Below the pieces are notes generated by a model. That model was not told the DNA's origin and searched no databases. It saw nothing but the letters and a program-made list of their open reading frames with translations. From positions 1 through 64,000 of the forward strand of contig JAEVEX010000061.1 in NCBI GenBank assembly GCA_016842085.1: a stretch of DNA of 64,000 nt. The letters are read 5' to 3'. This stretch comes from Candidatus Thermoflexus tengchongensis. Lineage in GTDB: Bacteria; Chloroflexota; Anaerolineae; Thermoflexales; Thermoflexaceae. The number at the start of each line of letters is the position of its first letter. Position 1 is the stretch's first letter. A program made the position numbers and the translations under genes. Of the stretch, positions 35,264 to 45,753 are shown piece by piece.

Positions 35264-37267
35264 TCACCCTGATGAGCTGGAGGACAGCAGCCGTTGGGCC
35301 TCCTTCAGCGCCTCCGGCTCCCCGATCAGAACCGCCTGGTCTCCAGGTTGAAGGATCAGACGACCGTTTGGGATCAGAGAGAAGGACTTCCGCCGGACCA
35401 CAGCGATCCGGCATCCGGATGGCCATGGGATTTCGCCCAGCGGCCGTCCGACGGCCGGCGAATCCGCTTCCACGGGGACTTCGATGATCTCCACGCCGCT
35501 CAAGGCGCGCAACCGGATCTGGTCCAGGCGATGCTGCAGCAGGCGCTTCCGGGCCAGGGCCAGATCATACGCCCGCACCACTTCCTCCCGCCGCACGATC
35601 CCGATCACCCGCTGAGGATCTTCCCGGCTTACCACAGGAACCTGCCCGATATCCCATGCGCCCATCCGCCGGACAGCCTCCGCCATGCTTTCATCGGGGA
35701 ACACCGTAATCACAGGGCGCCTGGCGATCCGATCCACCAGCTCCTCAGACCGCCCATCCATCAAGGCCGTTTCCAGTTCCCGCAGGGTCACGATCCCCCA
35801 CAGCTGCCCCTCGGGGGTTTCCACGATGGCCGTTCGCCGCCGATGCTGGGTGAGGACCTCCAGCGCTGCCTCCACAGTCATCTCCCGAGGGATCCGAACG
35901 ACGCTGGGGTTCATGACCTCTTCCACCCGGATTCCCTCCATGACATCCACATCGCGTCCCCGGGAGAGACGAAGGCCCCGTCGGCGCAGGGCCTCGGTAT
36001 ACAGGCTGCCCGGCTGCAATGGTTCGCTCAGGATTGTGCTGAGGCCCACGGCGGCCATCAGTGGAAGGATGATCCGGTAGTCCCGGGTCATCTCAAAAAG
36101 TAGCAGGGTGGCGGTGAATGGAGCGCGCACCGCTCCCGCCAGCACCGCCGCCATCGCGACCATGGCATAGGCCGAGGGAGGGGCGACCCAGGCCGGGATC
36201 AGGTCATTCAGGAACGCTCCATATCCGTATCCCAGCATCGCCCCGATGAACAGGGCTGGGGCGAACACGCCGCCCACAAATCCGGCGGCCAGCGAGAACG
36301 GCGTCAGGATCATCTTGAGGAACATCAGCGTCAGGGCCAGCTCCGGGCGCCAGGGCTCCCCCTGCAACACGGCTTCGATGGTGGAATAGCCGACCCCCAG
36401 CGCCTGGGGCGCAACCAGCCCGATCAGGCCCAGGATGAACCCGGCGACAGGCGTTTGGATCCAGTCCGGGAAAGGCAGGCGGCCTGCGGCTTCCCGCATC
36501 CCATAAAGCAACCGGATGTAAACCACAGCGATCAGCCCGGCCGCCAGACCGAGGATCAGATACAGCGGAAGCTCGAGGGGATGACGGAATGTGTAGGCCG
36601 GCACGTCGAAAGCCGGATGAGGCCCCAGGAAAATCTGGGCAATCAGAGCGGCGGCCACTGCGGCCAGAACCAGGGCCGTGATCGGGGCGGCAGCGAATTC
36701 CCCCAGCAGGATCTCCGTGGCGAAGAGAACCCCTGCGATCGGCGCGTTGAAAGCGGCGGCGATCCCCCCGGCCGCGCCAGCAGCCACCAGCAGGCGCATG
36801 GAATCCTCGGAAATCCGCAATCGCTGACCCAGAGCCGATCCCAGGTTCGCCCCGATCTGGACGCTGGGATCCTCCGGCCCGACGGAGGCTCCCACGCTGA
36901 TGGAGAGGATGGCCGCCAGGATCCTCCCGGGGATTTTCCAGTAAGGAAGACGCCCGCCCGCGGTGGCGATGGCCAGGATCAGGCTGGCAACTCCGGGCAT
37001 CTCCTCCCGCTCCCGGGATATGCGGAGGATGGCCACAACGGCAAGCCCGCCGAACATGGGGATAAGAGCCTGGATCCATCCCCCGGATGGCCAGAGGGAG
37101 GCAAGGGCGTAGAGTTCCTGAGATAACCCCTCCACCGCGCGGCGGAAGAGGACCACGCCGATCCCGGCCCCGAGGCCGATGGCGGAGGCCAGGATCAGGG
37201 TGAAGGCATTTTCGGAGAGATGGATTCGGAGACGATGCCAGCGAAGCCATCCCATCATATCCTTCAC
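35264..37267 (-). CDS. ClC chloride channel/antiporter with CBS pair and TrkA-C domain
   Basis: 667 residues. Residues about 15-420 are the ClC membrane domain: GASVGPEDPSVQIGANLG holds the gating Glu (GxExP) and VGGVFAPALFIGAMLGYGYG the anion-path GxFxP motif. Two CBS domains (about 440-560) may sense adenine nucleotides. The C-terminal region about 580-660 resembles TrkA-C/RCK-C. The start is GTG 37267 overlapping the lgt stop (GTGA); ATG 37258 is an alternative. Probably Cl-/H+ exchange; the accessory ligand is unknown. Confidence 0.9.
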   Translation of the reverse strand: MKDMMGWLRWHRLRIHLSENAFTLILASAIGLGAGIGVVLFRRAVEGLSQELYALASLWPSGGWIQALIPMFGGLAVVAILRISREREEMPGVASLILAIATAGGRLPYWKIPGRILAAILSISVGASVGPEDPSVQIGANLGSALGQRLRISEDSMRLLVAAGAAGGIAAAFNAPIAGVLFATEILLGEFAAAPITALVLAAVAAALIAQIFLGPHPAFDVPAYTFRHPLELPLYLILGLAAGLIAVVYIRLLYGMREAAGRLPFPDWIQTPVAGFILGLIGLVAPQALGVGYSTIEAVLQGEPWRPELALTLMFLKMILTPFSLAAGFVGGVFAPALFIGAMLGYGYGAFLNDLIPAWVAPPSAYAMVAMAAVLAGAVRAPFTATLLLFEMTRDYRIILPLMAAVGLSTILSEPLQPGSLYTEALRRRGLRLSRGRDVDVMEGIRVEEVMNPSVVRIPREMTVEAALEVLTQHRRRTAIVETPEGQLWGIVTLRELETALMDGRSEELVDRIARRPVITVFPDESMAEAVRRMGAWDIGQVPVVSREDPQRVIGIVRREEVVRAYDLALARKRLLQHRLDQIRLRALSGVEIIEVPVEADSPAVGRPLGEIPWPSGCRIAVVRRKSFSLIPNGRLILQPGDQAVLIGEPEALKEAQRLLSSSSSG

Positions 37268-38166
37268 GCCTTTGGGCTCCCCGCCTGGGATTCCGACCAG
37301 CCGATCTCCGCTTCGGGGCCGCCCCCTGCTTTCCGGAGACGGGCAGAGAGGCGGTTCCGGATCAGGATCGCCAGCCCGGCCGCCAGGGCGATCAGGGAGA
37401 AGACCTGGGCGGCAGCGATGTTCCCCAGTTTCCAGGCATCCGGTCGCAGGGTCTCAATCCAGAGACGTCCCACCGGATACCAGATCAGATAAAGGGCGAA
37501 GAGATCGCCCTCCCGCAATCGATGGCCGAGCCGCCGGCTTACGTTGAACAGGATCAGGAACCCGATGGTGTTCCACAGCGACTCATACAGGAACACCGGA
37601 TGGAAGCGCGTCTCCGGCGGCAGCGTCAGATGCTGAGGCAATCGATGCTCCAGGGCGATGGGGATCCCCCAGGGCAGCGTGGTGGGCGGGCCGTAAAGCT
37701 CCTGATTGAAGAAATTCCCCCAGCGGCCGATGGCCTGGCCCACCAGGATCGAGGGCGCCGTGATGTCCAGCCAGCGCCAGATGGCGAGGCGGTGCCGGTA
37801 GGCATACAGGAAGAAGCCCGCCAGCCCGCCGATCAGGGCACCGTAGATGGCCAGCCCCCCCTCCCAGATGTAAAGGATCTTGATGGGGTTCTCCCGGTAA
37901 TAGGACCATCCGACGGCGCCCTCGGGGTTGGAAAACACCTCGGGGTTGGAAAACACATGGTAAAGACGGGCGCCGATCAGACCCAAGATGAAGACAACCA
38001 GCAGGCCGTCCCACACGTGATCGGGGTTCTCCCCACGCCGGCGAGCCTCCGCGGCGGCCAGCCAGGCACCGAGCAGGATCCCGATCATCAACAGAAGGCC
38101 ATAGGCCCGGATGGCGAAGTTGCCCACACACAGGATCGCTCCCGTCGTTCCCGGCGGACAGAACAT
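37264..38166 (-). CDS. lgt: Prolipoprotein diacylglyceryl transferase
   Basis: Membrane enzyme that transfers diacylglycerol from phosphatidylglycerol to the lipobox Cys of prolipoproteins. 300 residues with about seven helices. IRAYGLLLMIGILLGAWLA, GLIGARLYHVFSN, GGLAIYGALIGG and GQAIGRWGNFFNQELYGPPT (Lgt signature) are clear. It carries a 6-residue exact duplication (VFSNPE twice). ATG 38166 follows GGGAGGTCTCT. Overlaps clc by 4 bases. A plausible client is the M28 lipoprotein at 59902. Confidence 0.95.
   Translation of the reverse strand: MFCPPGTTGAILCVGNFAIRAYGLLLMIGILLGAWLAAAEARRRGENPDHVWDGLLVVFILGLIGARLYHVFSNPEVFSNPEGAVGWSYYRENPIKILYIWEGGLAIYGALIGGLAGFFLYAYRHRLAIWRWLDITAPSILVGQAIGRWGNFFNQELYGPPTTLPWGIPIALEHRLPQHLTLPPETRFHPVFLYESLWNTIGFLILFNVSRRLGHRLREGDLFALYLIWYPVGRLWIETLRPDAWKLGNIAAAQVFSLIALAAGLAILIRNRLSARLRKAGGGPEAEIGWSESQAGSPKA
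37921..37956. repeat. 18-bp perfect tandem duplication inside lgt
   Basis: CTCGGGGTTGGAAAACAC occurs twice in a row (37921-37938 and 37939-37956), duplicating VFSNPE in the loop after GLIGARLYH without shifting frame. Confidence 0.95.
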
Positions 38167-38207
38167 AGAGACCTCCCGACAGGGATCAGATCGACTGCAT
38201 CTTCCCC

Positions 38208-38213
38208 ATTATA
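38208..38213 (-). promoter_or_regulatory. -10 element of lgt-clc
   Basis: Reverse-strand TATAAT at 38213-38208, 42 bases before the lgt ATG. No good -35 at 17 bases; TTGAGG lies four bases further than ideal. Confidence 0.4.
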
Positions 38214-38370
38214 GTTCATGGCCTCACGGGATGACCTCAAGGGCCACCATCAGTCCGCCGACCAGGGCGGGCAGGCCGTTACTGTTCAGGCTAAAATAGG
38301 TAAGACATCCGCCGCTTGCTTTCCTGATCCAGGCCCGGCGGCGGACATGCTGAGAACCATGGAACGGGCA

Positions 38371-38389
38371 TAAATCCCAGCGGGATTTA
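38371..38389. other. Inverted repeat upstream of the zinc-ribbon gene
   Basis: TAAATCCC and GGGATTTA form a perfect 8-bp inverted repeat with a 3-base centre, 62 bases before the ATG at 38452. It could be an operator or a short hairpin. A TAAAAT at 38292-38297 may be a promoter element. Confidence 0.35.
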
Positions 38390-38451
38390 CAGCACGCCTG
38401 GCACCCACGGAGATCAGAACCATCGCGCTTCTGGATCCTCAGGAGGCATCC

Positions 38452-38946
38452 ATGCTTCGCACCCGATGTCCCTATTGTGGCCGGCCCTTCTCCATTTCCC
38501 GGGAGGAGGCCGGGACGATCCTGGCCCACGCGCTGGCGGCGAATGCCCGCTATGGCGTCCGCGAGTGCCCCTTCTGCCGCCGGATCGTCAAGATCGGGCT
38601 GGCGGAGCTCCGTCGGGCAGCCCCAGTTCTGATCGAAGCTCCTGCCCGGGCGGAGACGGAGGCAGAAGCCCTGGGCGCACCTGCCACTTCCCTGGAGCCG
38701 ACACCCGCTTCCGAGGAGAAAGCAGCTGGGGAAACCGCAGCTCCAGAACCGCCCGTTCCCTCGATCGCGGAACCCTCCTCGCTGGAGCAATCCACCGAAC
38801 CCCCTCCCCGGCGGCGCGGAAAGCGGGCGAAAGCGGAAGAGGCTACGCCATCCGCACCCCGGCGGACCCGGGCGCGCCCCGCGGCGACTTCCTCGGAGGA
38901 GGGAAAATCCGAACGTCCCCGGCGATCCAGGAAGCAGAAAGAGTGA
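38452..38946 (+). CDS. Zinc-ribbon protein with disordered charged tail
   Basis: 164 residues. The N-terminal 50 residues hold two CxxC knuckles (CPYCGRPF and CPFCRRIV) that form a zinc ribbon. The rest is Ala/Glu/Pro-rich and then Arg/Lys-rich (RRRGKRAKAEEA, RPRRSRKQKE), probably disordered and nucleic-acid binding. Starts at ATG 38452 after CAGGAGGCATCC. Followed 24 bases later by the aldolase gene; a functional link is not obvious. Function unknown. Confidence 0.65.
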   Translation: MLRTRCPYCGRPFSISREEAGTILAHALAANARYGVRECPFCRRIVKIGLAELRRAAPVLIEAPARAETEAEALGAPATSLEPTPASEEKAAGETAAPEPPVPSIAEPSSLEQSTEPPPRRRGKRAKAEEATPSAPRRTRARPAATSSEEGKSERPRRSRKQKE

Positions 38947-38970
38947 TCACAACCCGAAGGAGGCAATCGC

Positions 38971-40383
38971 ATGAGCGAGGGGCGAAGTCTTCTCCAGCAC
39001 CCGAAGTGGAGCAAAGCCATGACCCTGAAGGACAACCGGGTGGAGGTGCGGGATCTCGCCTGGATCCGGCAGGAAGGGATCGATACGCTGGTCCGCCAGG
39101 CGGTCTTCGGGAGCCCGGCGGAGAAAGCGGAGGCCCGCGGATGGATCTTCCGCATCGGCGAGGCCCTGGGGATTATGCCGGCATCCATCCATGAGCTCTA
39201 CGCCGCGCGGGGTCGGGGCGAGATCCCCCCTACCTTTACCGTGCCCGCCATGAACCTGCGGGGGATGACCTACGAGATGGCCCGGGCGGCTTTCCGGGCC
39301 GCCCTTCGCCTGGATGCCGGCGCGATCGTTTTCGAGATCGCCCGCAGCGAGATCGGTTACACCGATCAGCGGCCGGAGGAATACGCCGCGGTGATCACCG
39401 CCGCGGCGATCAAGGAGGGGTTCCGCGGGCCGCTCTTCCTCCAGGGCGATCACTTCCAGGTCTCCGCCAAGGCCTACGCCAAAGACCCCGAGCGCGAACT
39501 CCAGGCCGTGCGGGATCTCACCGCCGAGGCCGTCGCGGCCGGCTTCCTCAACATTGATATCGACACCTCCACCCTGGTGGACCTCTCAAAGCCCACCCTG
39601 GACGAACAGCAGCGGCTGAATTACACCCTGTGCGCCGAGCTGACCCGCTACATCCGCTCCATCGAGCCGCCCGGCGTCACGATCTCCGTGGGCGGGGAGA
39701 TCGGGGAAGTGGGCGGGAAGAACAGCACGGTGGAAGAGCTGCGGGCCTTCATGGATGGCTACCGCCGACATCTGGGCGATGCGGTGGGGATCAGCAAGAT
39801 CAGCGTGCAGACCGGCACCACCCACGGCGGGGTGGTGCTGCCGGATGGGCGGCTGGCCCAGGTGGCCATCGACTTCGATACCCTCCGGGCTCTTTCCCGG
39901 GCGGCGCGCCTGGAATACGGCCTGGCGGGCGCGGTGCAGCATGGGGCCAGCACCCTGCCGGAGGAGGCTTTCAACAAGTTCGTGGAATGCGAGGCCTGCG
40001 AAGTCCACCTGGCGACCGGCTTCCAGAACCTGGTCTTCGATATGCTGCCCGCGGCCTTCCGGGAGGAGATCTACGCCTACCTGCGGGCGCACCACGCGGA
40101 TGAGTGGAAGCCCGGGGAGACCGAGGAGCAGTTCTACTATAAGGCCCGCAAGCGGGCGTGGGGACCGTTCAAGCAGGCGTTCTGGGAATTGCCCGAGGAG
40201 GTCCGGGGCCCGATCCGCGAGGCGCTCGAAGCCCGCTTCGCGTTGCTTTTTGAGCGGCTTGCGGTGGCCGGCACGCGGGAGCTGGTCGCCCAATGGGTGC
40301 GGCCGATCCCCTTCCCCCGTGCAGCGCCAGCAGCCCCGGAGCCCCGCCCCTCTCAGGAAGAGGTGGAGGGCCTGGCGGATTGA
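38971..40383 (+). CDS. Class II fructose-bisphosphate aldolase family protein (long form)
   Basis: 470 residues, about 150 more than standard class II aldolases. Core TIM-barrel motifs are visible: FTVPAMNLRGMTYEMARAAF, FLQGDHFQVSAK (metal His), NIDIDTSTLVDLSKPTLDEQQ, GGEIGEVGGKNSTVEELRAF, then KISVQTGTTHGGVV and LAGAVQHGASTLP. The extra C-terminal region (about 360-470) is helical. Likely cleaves or forms fructose- or tagatose-type bisphosphates in glycolysis/gluconeogenesis; substrate uncertain. ATG follows CGAAGGAGGCAATCGC. Confidence 0.82.
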   Translation: MSEGRSLLQHPKWSKAMTLKDNRVEVRDLAWIRQEGIDTLVRQAVFGSPAEKAEARGWIFRIGEALGIMPASIHELYAARGRGEIPPTFTVPAMNLRGMTYEMARAAFRAALRLDAGAIVFEIARSEIGYTDQRPEEYAAVITAAAIKEGFRGPLFLQGDHFQVSAKAYAKDPERELQAVRDLTAEAVAAGFLNIDIDTSTLVDLSKPTLDEQQRLNYTLCAELTRYIRSIEPPGVTISVGGEIGEVGGKNSTVEELRAFMDGYRRHLGDAVGISKISVQTGTTHGGVVLPDGRLAQVAIDFDTLRALSRAARLEYGLAGAVQHGASTLPEEAFNKFVECEACEVHLATGFQNLVFDMLPAAFREEIYAYLRAHHADEWKPGETEEQFYYKARKRAWGPFKQAFWELPEEVRGPIREALEARFALLFERLAVAGTRELVAQWVRPIPFPRAAPAAPEPRPSQEEVEGLAD

Positions 40384-40393
40384 TGGGGTTTCC

Positions 40394-40434
40394 GGGTTGT
40401 GGGATGGGCAGCAACGCCACCCATCCCACAACCC
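40394..40434. terminator. Terminator between the convergent aldolase and EamA genes
   Basis: GGGTTGTGGGATGGG (40394-40408) pairs perfectly with CCCATCCCACAACCC (40420-40434). A 15-bp stem between converging genes; T-runs are weak on both sides. Confidence 0.7.
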
Positions 40435-40440
40435 CCTTCC

Positions 40441-41373
40441 TCAGCGACCGGCGCGGGCGGCCCAGAGGCCGGCACCGATGATCAAAGCCCCTCCGATGAA
40501 GTGCGAGAGGCCCAGGGATTCCCCCAGCAGGAAGTGCCCTAACAGCGCCCCATAGATCGGCAGGGTATTGTAGAACATCATGGCACCCCCGGGGCCCAGC
40601 CGGCGCACGCCCTCGTTCCAGGCGAGAAAGCCCAGCACCGTCGGGGCGACCCCGATGTAGAGCACGGCCAGCGCGACCTCCGGACGCCAGCGGGGTGGAA
40701 GGGAGAGCTGCTCCACCAGCGCGGCGGGGATCAACAGCGGCAGGGCCAGGGCCATCGACAGGGCCGTGGTGGAGATCGCAGAGCGCCGGGCCATCACCTT
40801 CCGCCCCAGAACCGAGTAGATCCCCCACAGCGTGAGCGCCATCAGCACCAGCAGATCCCCGAGATTGCCGTGGAAGGTTTCCCGGAACGTCCTTTCGCCG
40901 TTGGAGATCACCAGGATCACCCCGAGGAGCCCCAGGAGGGCAGCGGTCAGCTGGCGGGAAGTCAGGGGTTCCCGGATCATAAGGGCGGCGAGCAGGCCGG
41001 TGATCAGCGGCCCCAGGCCGTTGATCAGGGTGGCGTTCACCGCAGTGGTGTAACGCAGGCCCCAGTAGAGCGTGGGGGCGAAGAGCGCCACGCCAGCCAG
41101 GGCCATCGCGAGGAGAAACGGCATATCGGCTCCTGGACGCCGCTCCTCGGGAGGCCGGGACCGGAGCAGCCATCCGAAGCAGAGCGTGGCGATGAGAAAC
41201 CGGAGGGCCGACAATGTCAGCGGGCCGATGCTATCGCGCAGCCACCGCCCCAGCGTCATATTCGTGGCCCAGGTGAAGGTGGCCAGATTGACCAGGAGCA
41301 TCCCGATCCAGATCGATTCTCCGGCGCCCAGCATCCACAGCTTCCGGGAGATCCCTGCTTTCGCTGGCTCCAT
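40441..41373 (-). CDS. EamA/DMT-family transporter (second)
   Basis: 310-residue ten-helix membrane protein with two EamA repeats: WIGMLLVNLATFTWATNMTLGRWLRD and, in the second, LLVLMALTLWGIYSVLGRKVM. PTLYWGLRYTTAVNATLINGLGPLITGLLA and LGPGGAMMFYNTLPIYGALLGHFLLGE are standard. Substrate unknown. ATG 41373 (MEPAKAG) is preferred because GGGAGGAGGCGGAG precedes it; an upstream ATG at 41436 lacks a site. Only loosely similar to the EamA protein at 31963. Confidence 0.85.
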   Translation of the reverse strand: MEPAKAGISRKLWMLGAGESIWIGMLLVNLATFTWATNMTLGRWLRDSIGPLTLSALRFLIATLCFGWLLRSRPPEERRPGADMPFLLAMALAGVALFAPTLYWGLRYTTAVNATLINGLGPLITGLLAALMIREPLTSRQLTAALLGLLGVILVISNGERTFRETFHGNLGDLLVLMALTLWGIYSVLGRKVMARRSAISTTALSMALALPLLIPAALVEQLSLPPRWRPEVALAVLYIGVAPTVLGFLAWNEGVRRLGPGGAMMFYNTLPIYGALLGHFLLGESLGLSHFIGGALIIGAGLWAARAGR

Positions 41374-41590
41374 CTCCGCCTCCTCCCTGCTGGATCGTTT
41401 CCACCCGGGGGCCGGATGGGATGCTTTCGGCGTCATGCCCAGCCCTCAGACGCTCCGTTTTCCCTCATTCCGGCCCTTCGAGCTATGGCGAGAGACCATC
41501 CCGCTCCCCGGACGGAAGACGAACGGCGCATGCCCTGAGAACATGGATAAAGATCCAGCTCCTACCCTGGGGGGAAGCCGCCGGAATATT

Positions 41591-42697
41591 TCACCCCTCC
41601 TCCGAAACCGCGGGCAGGGTGAACACGAAGCGGGCGCCCCGCCCGGGCTCGCTGAAGGCCTGAATGCGGCCGCCGTGGGCCTCCACCGCATGGCGGGCGA
41701 TGGCCAGCCCGAGGCCACTGCCACCGCCTCCCCGGTGGCGATCCCGGCGATAGAAACGTTCAAAGATCCGGGGGAGATCCTCCGGCGGGATCCCGGGCCC
41801 GGTGTCAGACACCTCGATCGCCACCCATTCTCCCTCCGACCAGGCCCGCACCCGTACCTCACCGCGGGGCGGCGTGAACCGGATGGCATTGTCCAGAAGG
41901 TTCCCCAGCGCGCGTCCGGCCCACTCCGGATCCGCCCACACCCGAAGGCCTTCGGGAAGATCCAGCTGAACGGTTAAGCCCCTGGCCTGCCACAGGGGAG
42001 CGAACCGCTCGACCCAGCTCTGAACCCAGGGGCGGACCTCCAGGGCTTCATAAGCCAGGGGCCATTCCCCGGCCTCCAGACGGGCCAGATCCAGCAATGT
42101 GTTGACCAGCCGGATCAGCCGATCCAGCTCCCCGGTCAGGCGCTCCCAGGAGGCTGGAAGAGGCTCCGCCGGTTTCAACTCGTCCAGCAACAGACGGATG
42201 GTGGTCAGCGGCGTCCGCAGGTCATGGGCGACGTTGGCCGTGAGCTCCCGCCGTGCCCGCTCGGCTTCCCGCTGACGGGTGATATCCATCAGCGCCAGCC
42301 CCCAGCCGCCGGACCACACCCAGCTGGTGCCCAGCCACCAGCGATCCCTCCACCGGATCTCGGCCGTCCCCGTCGTGTTCAGGAGCGCCTCCAGTTCGGG
42401 GGAAGGGATCGCCTCCAGCAGGGCACGGCCTGGCCGGGCGTTCAGCTGCTCCACCGCCGGACGGTTCGCCCACAGGATCCGCTGATCCCGGTCGAGCAGA
42501 AGAAGCGCTTCCACCCCGCCCGGCTTCAATCCCTCCAGCCAGGCCGCCATGCGATCGCGCTCGGCTTCCAGCTCCCGGTGCGCTCGCCGCGCTTCCCGCA
42601 GCGCTTCCTCCAGCCGGCGTCGCTGACGCTCGAGGAAGACCAGACCGGCCAGCGCCCCAAGCAGAAGGATCCCCAGGACAGGCGTTAACCATGACAT
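41591..42697 (-). CDS. PhoR-like sensor histidine kinase
   Basis: 368 residues, second gene of a two-component operon. One N-terminal membrane helix (LTPVLGILLLGALAGLVFL), a coiled-coil linker, a PAS-like domain (EALLLLDRDQRILWANRPAVEQL), HisKA with H box LTANVAHDLRTPLTTIRLLLDEL, N box NLLDNAIRFTPPRG, G1 SDTGPGIPPEDLPRIFERFYR and G2 GGSGLGLAIARHAVEAHGG. One helix places the sensor inside the cell. It would phosphorylate the OmpR-type regulator encoded just upstream. Confidence 0.92.
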   Translation of the reverse strand: MSWLTPVLGILLLGALAGLVFLERQRRRLEEALREARRAHRELEAERDRMAAWLEGLKPGGVEALLLLDRDQRILWANRPAVEQLNARPGRALLEAIPSPELEALLNTTGTAEIRWRDRWWLGTSWVWSGGWGLALMDITRQREAERARRELTANVAHDLRTPLTTIRLLLDELKPAEPLPASWERLTGELDRLIRLVNTLLDLARLEAGEWPLAYEALEVRPWVQSWVERFAPLWQARGLTVQLDLPEGLRVWADPEWAGRALGNLLDNAIRFTPPRGEVRVRAWSEGEWVAIEVSDTGPGIPPEDLPRIFERFYRRDRHRGGGGSGLGLAIARHAVEAHGGRIQAFSEPGRGARFVFTLPAVSEEG

Positions 42698-42815
42698 ATC
42701 CCTTCACCGTCGCCGGATCGCAAACAGGAGGCCCCGAGACGGCAGGTGAGAGACAAAATCATCCACCCCCCACCCATCCCCTCCCGGCACCGCTCCACGG
42801 CCCGAGGATGCATGG

Positions 42816-43484
42816 TTAACCCTCAAAGCGATAACCGATCCCCCGCACCGTGACGATCCGCCGGGGGTGCGCGGGATCCTCCTCGATTTTCTCTCGAAGC
42901 CAGCGGATATGGGTGTCCACGGTCCGGGTATCCACGGGATGTTCCACCCCCCAGACCCGTTCGAGGAGGAAGGCGCGGCTCAGGACACGGCCGCGGTTCT
43001 GGATCAGGGTGGCCAGGAGGTCGAATTCCTTGAGCGTGAGGCGAAGCTCCTGGCCGCCCTTATACGCCTTGCGGGCCAGCAGATCCAGGGTTAGATCCCC
43101 GGCGGTCAGCGTCGTCGCGGGGCGACCCCGGACCCGACGGAGGAGGGCCCGGACGCGGGCGATCAGCTCCCCGACGTGGAAGGGTTTCACCACATAATCG
43201 TCGGCTCCCACCTCCAGCCCGATAATCCGATCCACCGGCCCGCTGCGAGCCGTGAGCATCAGGATGGGGACATCGCTTTCCTTGCGGAGGATCCGGCAGA
43301 CCGAAAGGCCATCCAGTGTGGGCAGCATGATATCGAGAATGATCAGATCAGGCTGGATCGCACGGGCCAGCTCCAGCGCCTCCCCTCCGTCCCCTGCGGT
43401 GATCACCTCAAAACCCTCCCGTCGAAGCTGATCCGCCAGGGTCTCCCGCAACGACGGATCGTCCTCTACCAGCAACAGACGCAT
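42816..43484 (-). CDS. OmpR/PhoB-family response regulator
   Basis: 222 residues. Receiver domain with acidic pocket (LLVEDD), phospho-acceptor Asp in [13 protein letters not shown], Thr in MLTARSG and Lys in DYVVKPF. The C-terminal winged helix ([50 protein letters not shown]) is OmpR type. GAGGTGAACG precedes ATG 43484. First gene of the pair with the kinase; target genes unknown, the region has no pst genes. Confidence 0.94.
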   Translation of the reverse strand: MRLLLVEDDPSLRETLADQLRREGFEVITAGDGGEALELARAIQPDLIILDIMLPTLDGLSVCRILRKESDVPILMLTARSGPVDRIIGLEVGADDYVVKPFHVGELIARVRALLRRVRGRPATTLTAGDLTLDLLARKAYKGGQELRLTLKEFDLLATLIQNRGRVLSRAFLLERVWGVEHPVDTRTVDTHIRWLREKIEEDPAHPRRIVTVRGIGYRFEG

Positions 43485-43619
43485 CGTTCACCTCGCTACC
43501 AGCATGTGCACGCTCCGCAAGCTTCCAGGAGCAATCAGGACCGAAGCAGCAACCGGAGTTGGAACGGAAACCCCTCCCATAGATACCCGTTAGGGCTGTC
43601 GAAGCAGTCGGCAGAAGCT

Positions 43620-43645
43620 ACCTGCAGGAGCCGCTTGAGCGGCGG
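43620..43645. repeat. REP-like palindrome (same family as 5046-5233)
   Basis: ACCTGCAGGAGCCGCTTGAG and the next six bases are identical to 5169-5194, 38 kb away. The palindromic core is GCCGCTTGAGCGGC. It is the only feature found in the 222-base gap before the ABC permease. Confidence 0.8.
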
Positions 43646-43706
43646 CTTTAGTAGCGATGGCTCCAAGAGCCCCAGGAAGAGGTCAGCTACGCAAATCCTG
43701 ATGGAA

Positions 43707-45425
<1,719 letters not shown>

Positions 45426-45683
45426 CGATCAGGCTCCCTACCGTAAATAGGGTCCGGGCGAAGCGCCTTCCGCACCCCGTCCTGATCCTCCTGGGGATCT
45501 CCCCTTTCCTGCAGCCCGGCAGCCAAACTGCACAGGAGGGGATTCCCCGCGGCCACCGGGCCTTATCATGCCTCCCTCAGGGTGATCCCTCCAGCAGGCA
45601 AACCCGAATCATTTTAGCTCAGGGGAGCATTCCTCGTTACGGGGGGTGATCGATCGAAACGCCCCGTCGCAGACCGGGAACGC

Positions 45684-45712
45684 TTGCCTTTCACCCTGTC
45701 GCTTCCTATAAT
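45684..45712 (+). promoter_or_regulatory. Promoter of secD-secF
   Basis: TTGCCT at 45684-45689, 17 bases, TATAAT at 45707-45712. Start near 45719 and ATG at 45754. The remaining gap from 45426 holds a small hairpin (CCCTA/TAGGG at 45436-45452) and nothing else recognised. Confidence 0.75.
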
Positions 45713-45753
45713 CAAACCGCTTGCTCAGATCCATCTTTGAGGATGAGAGGCCC

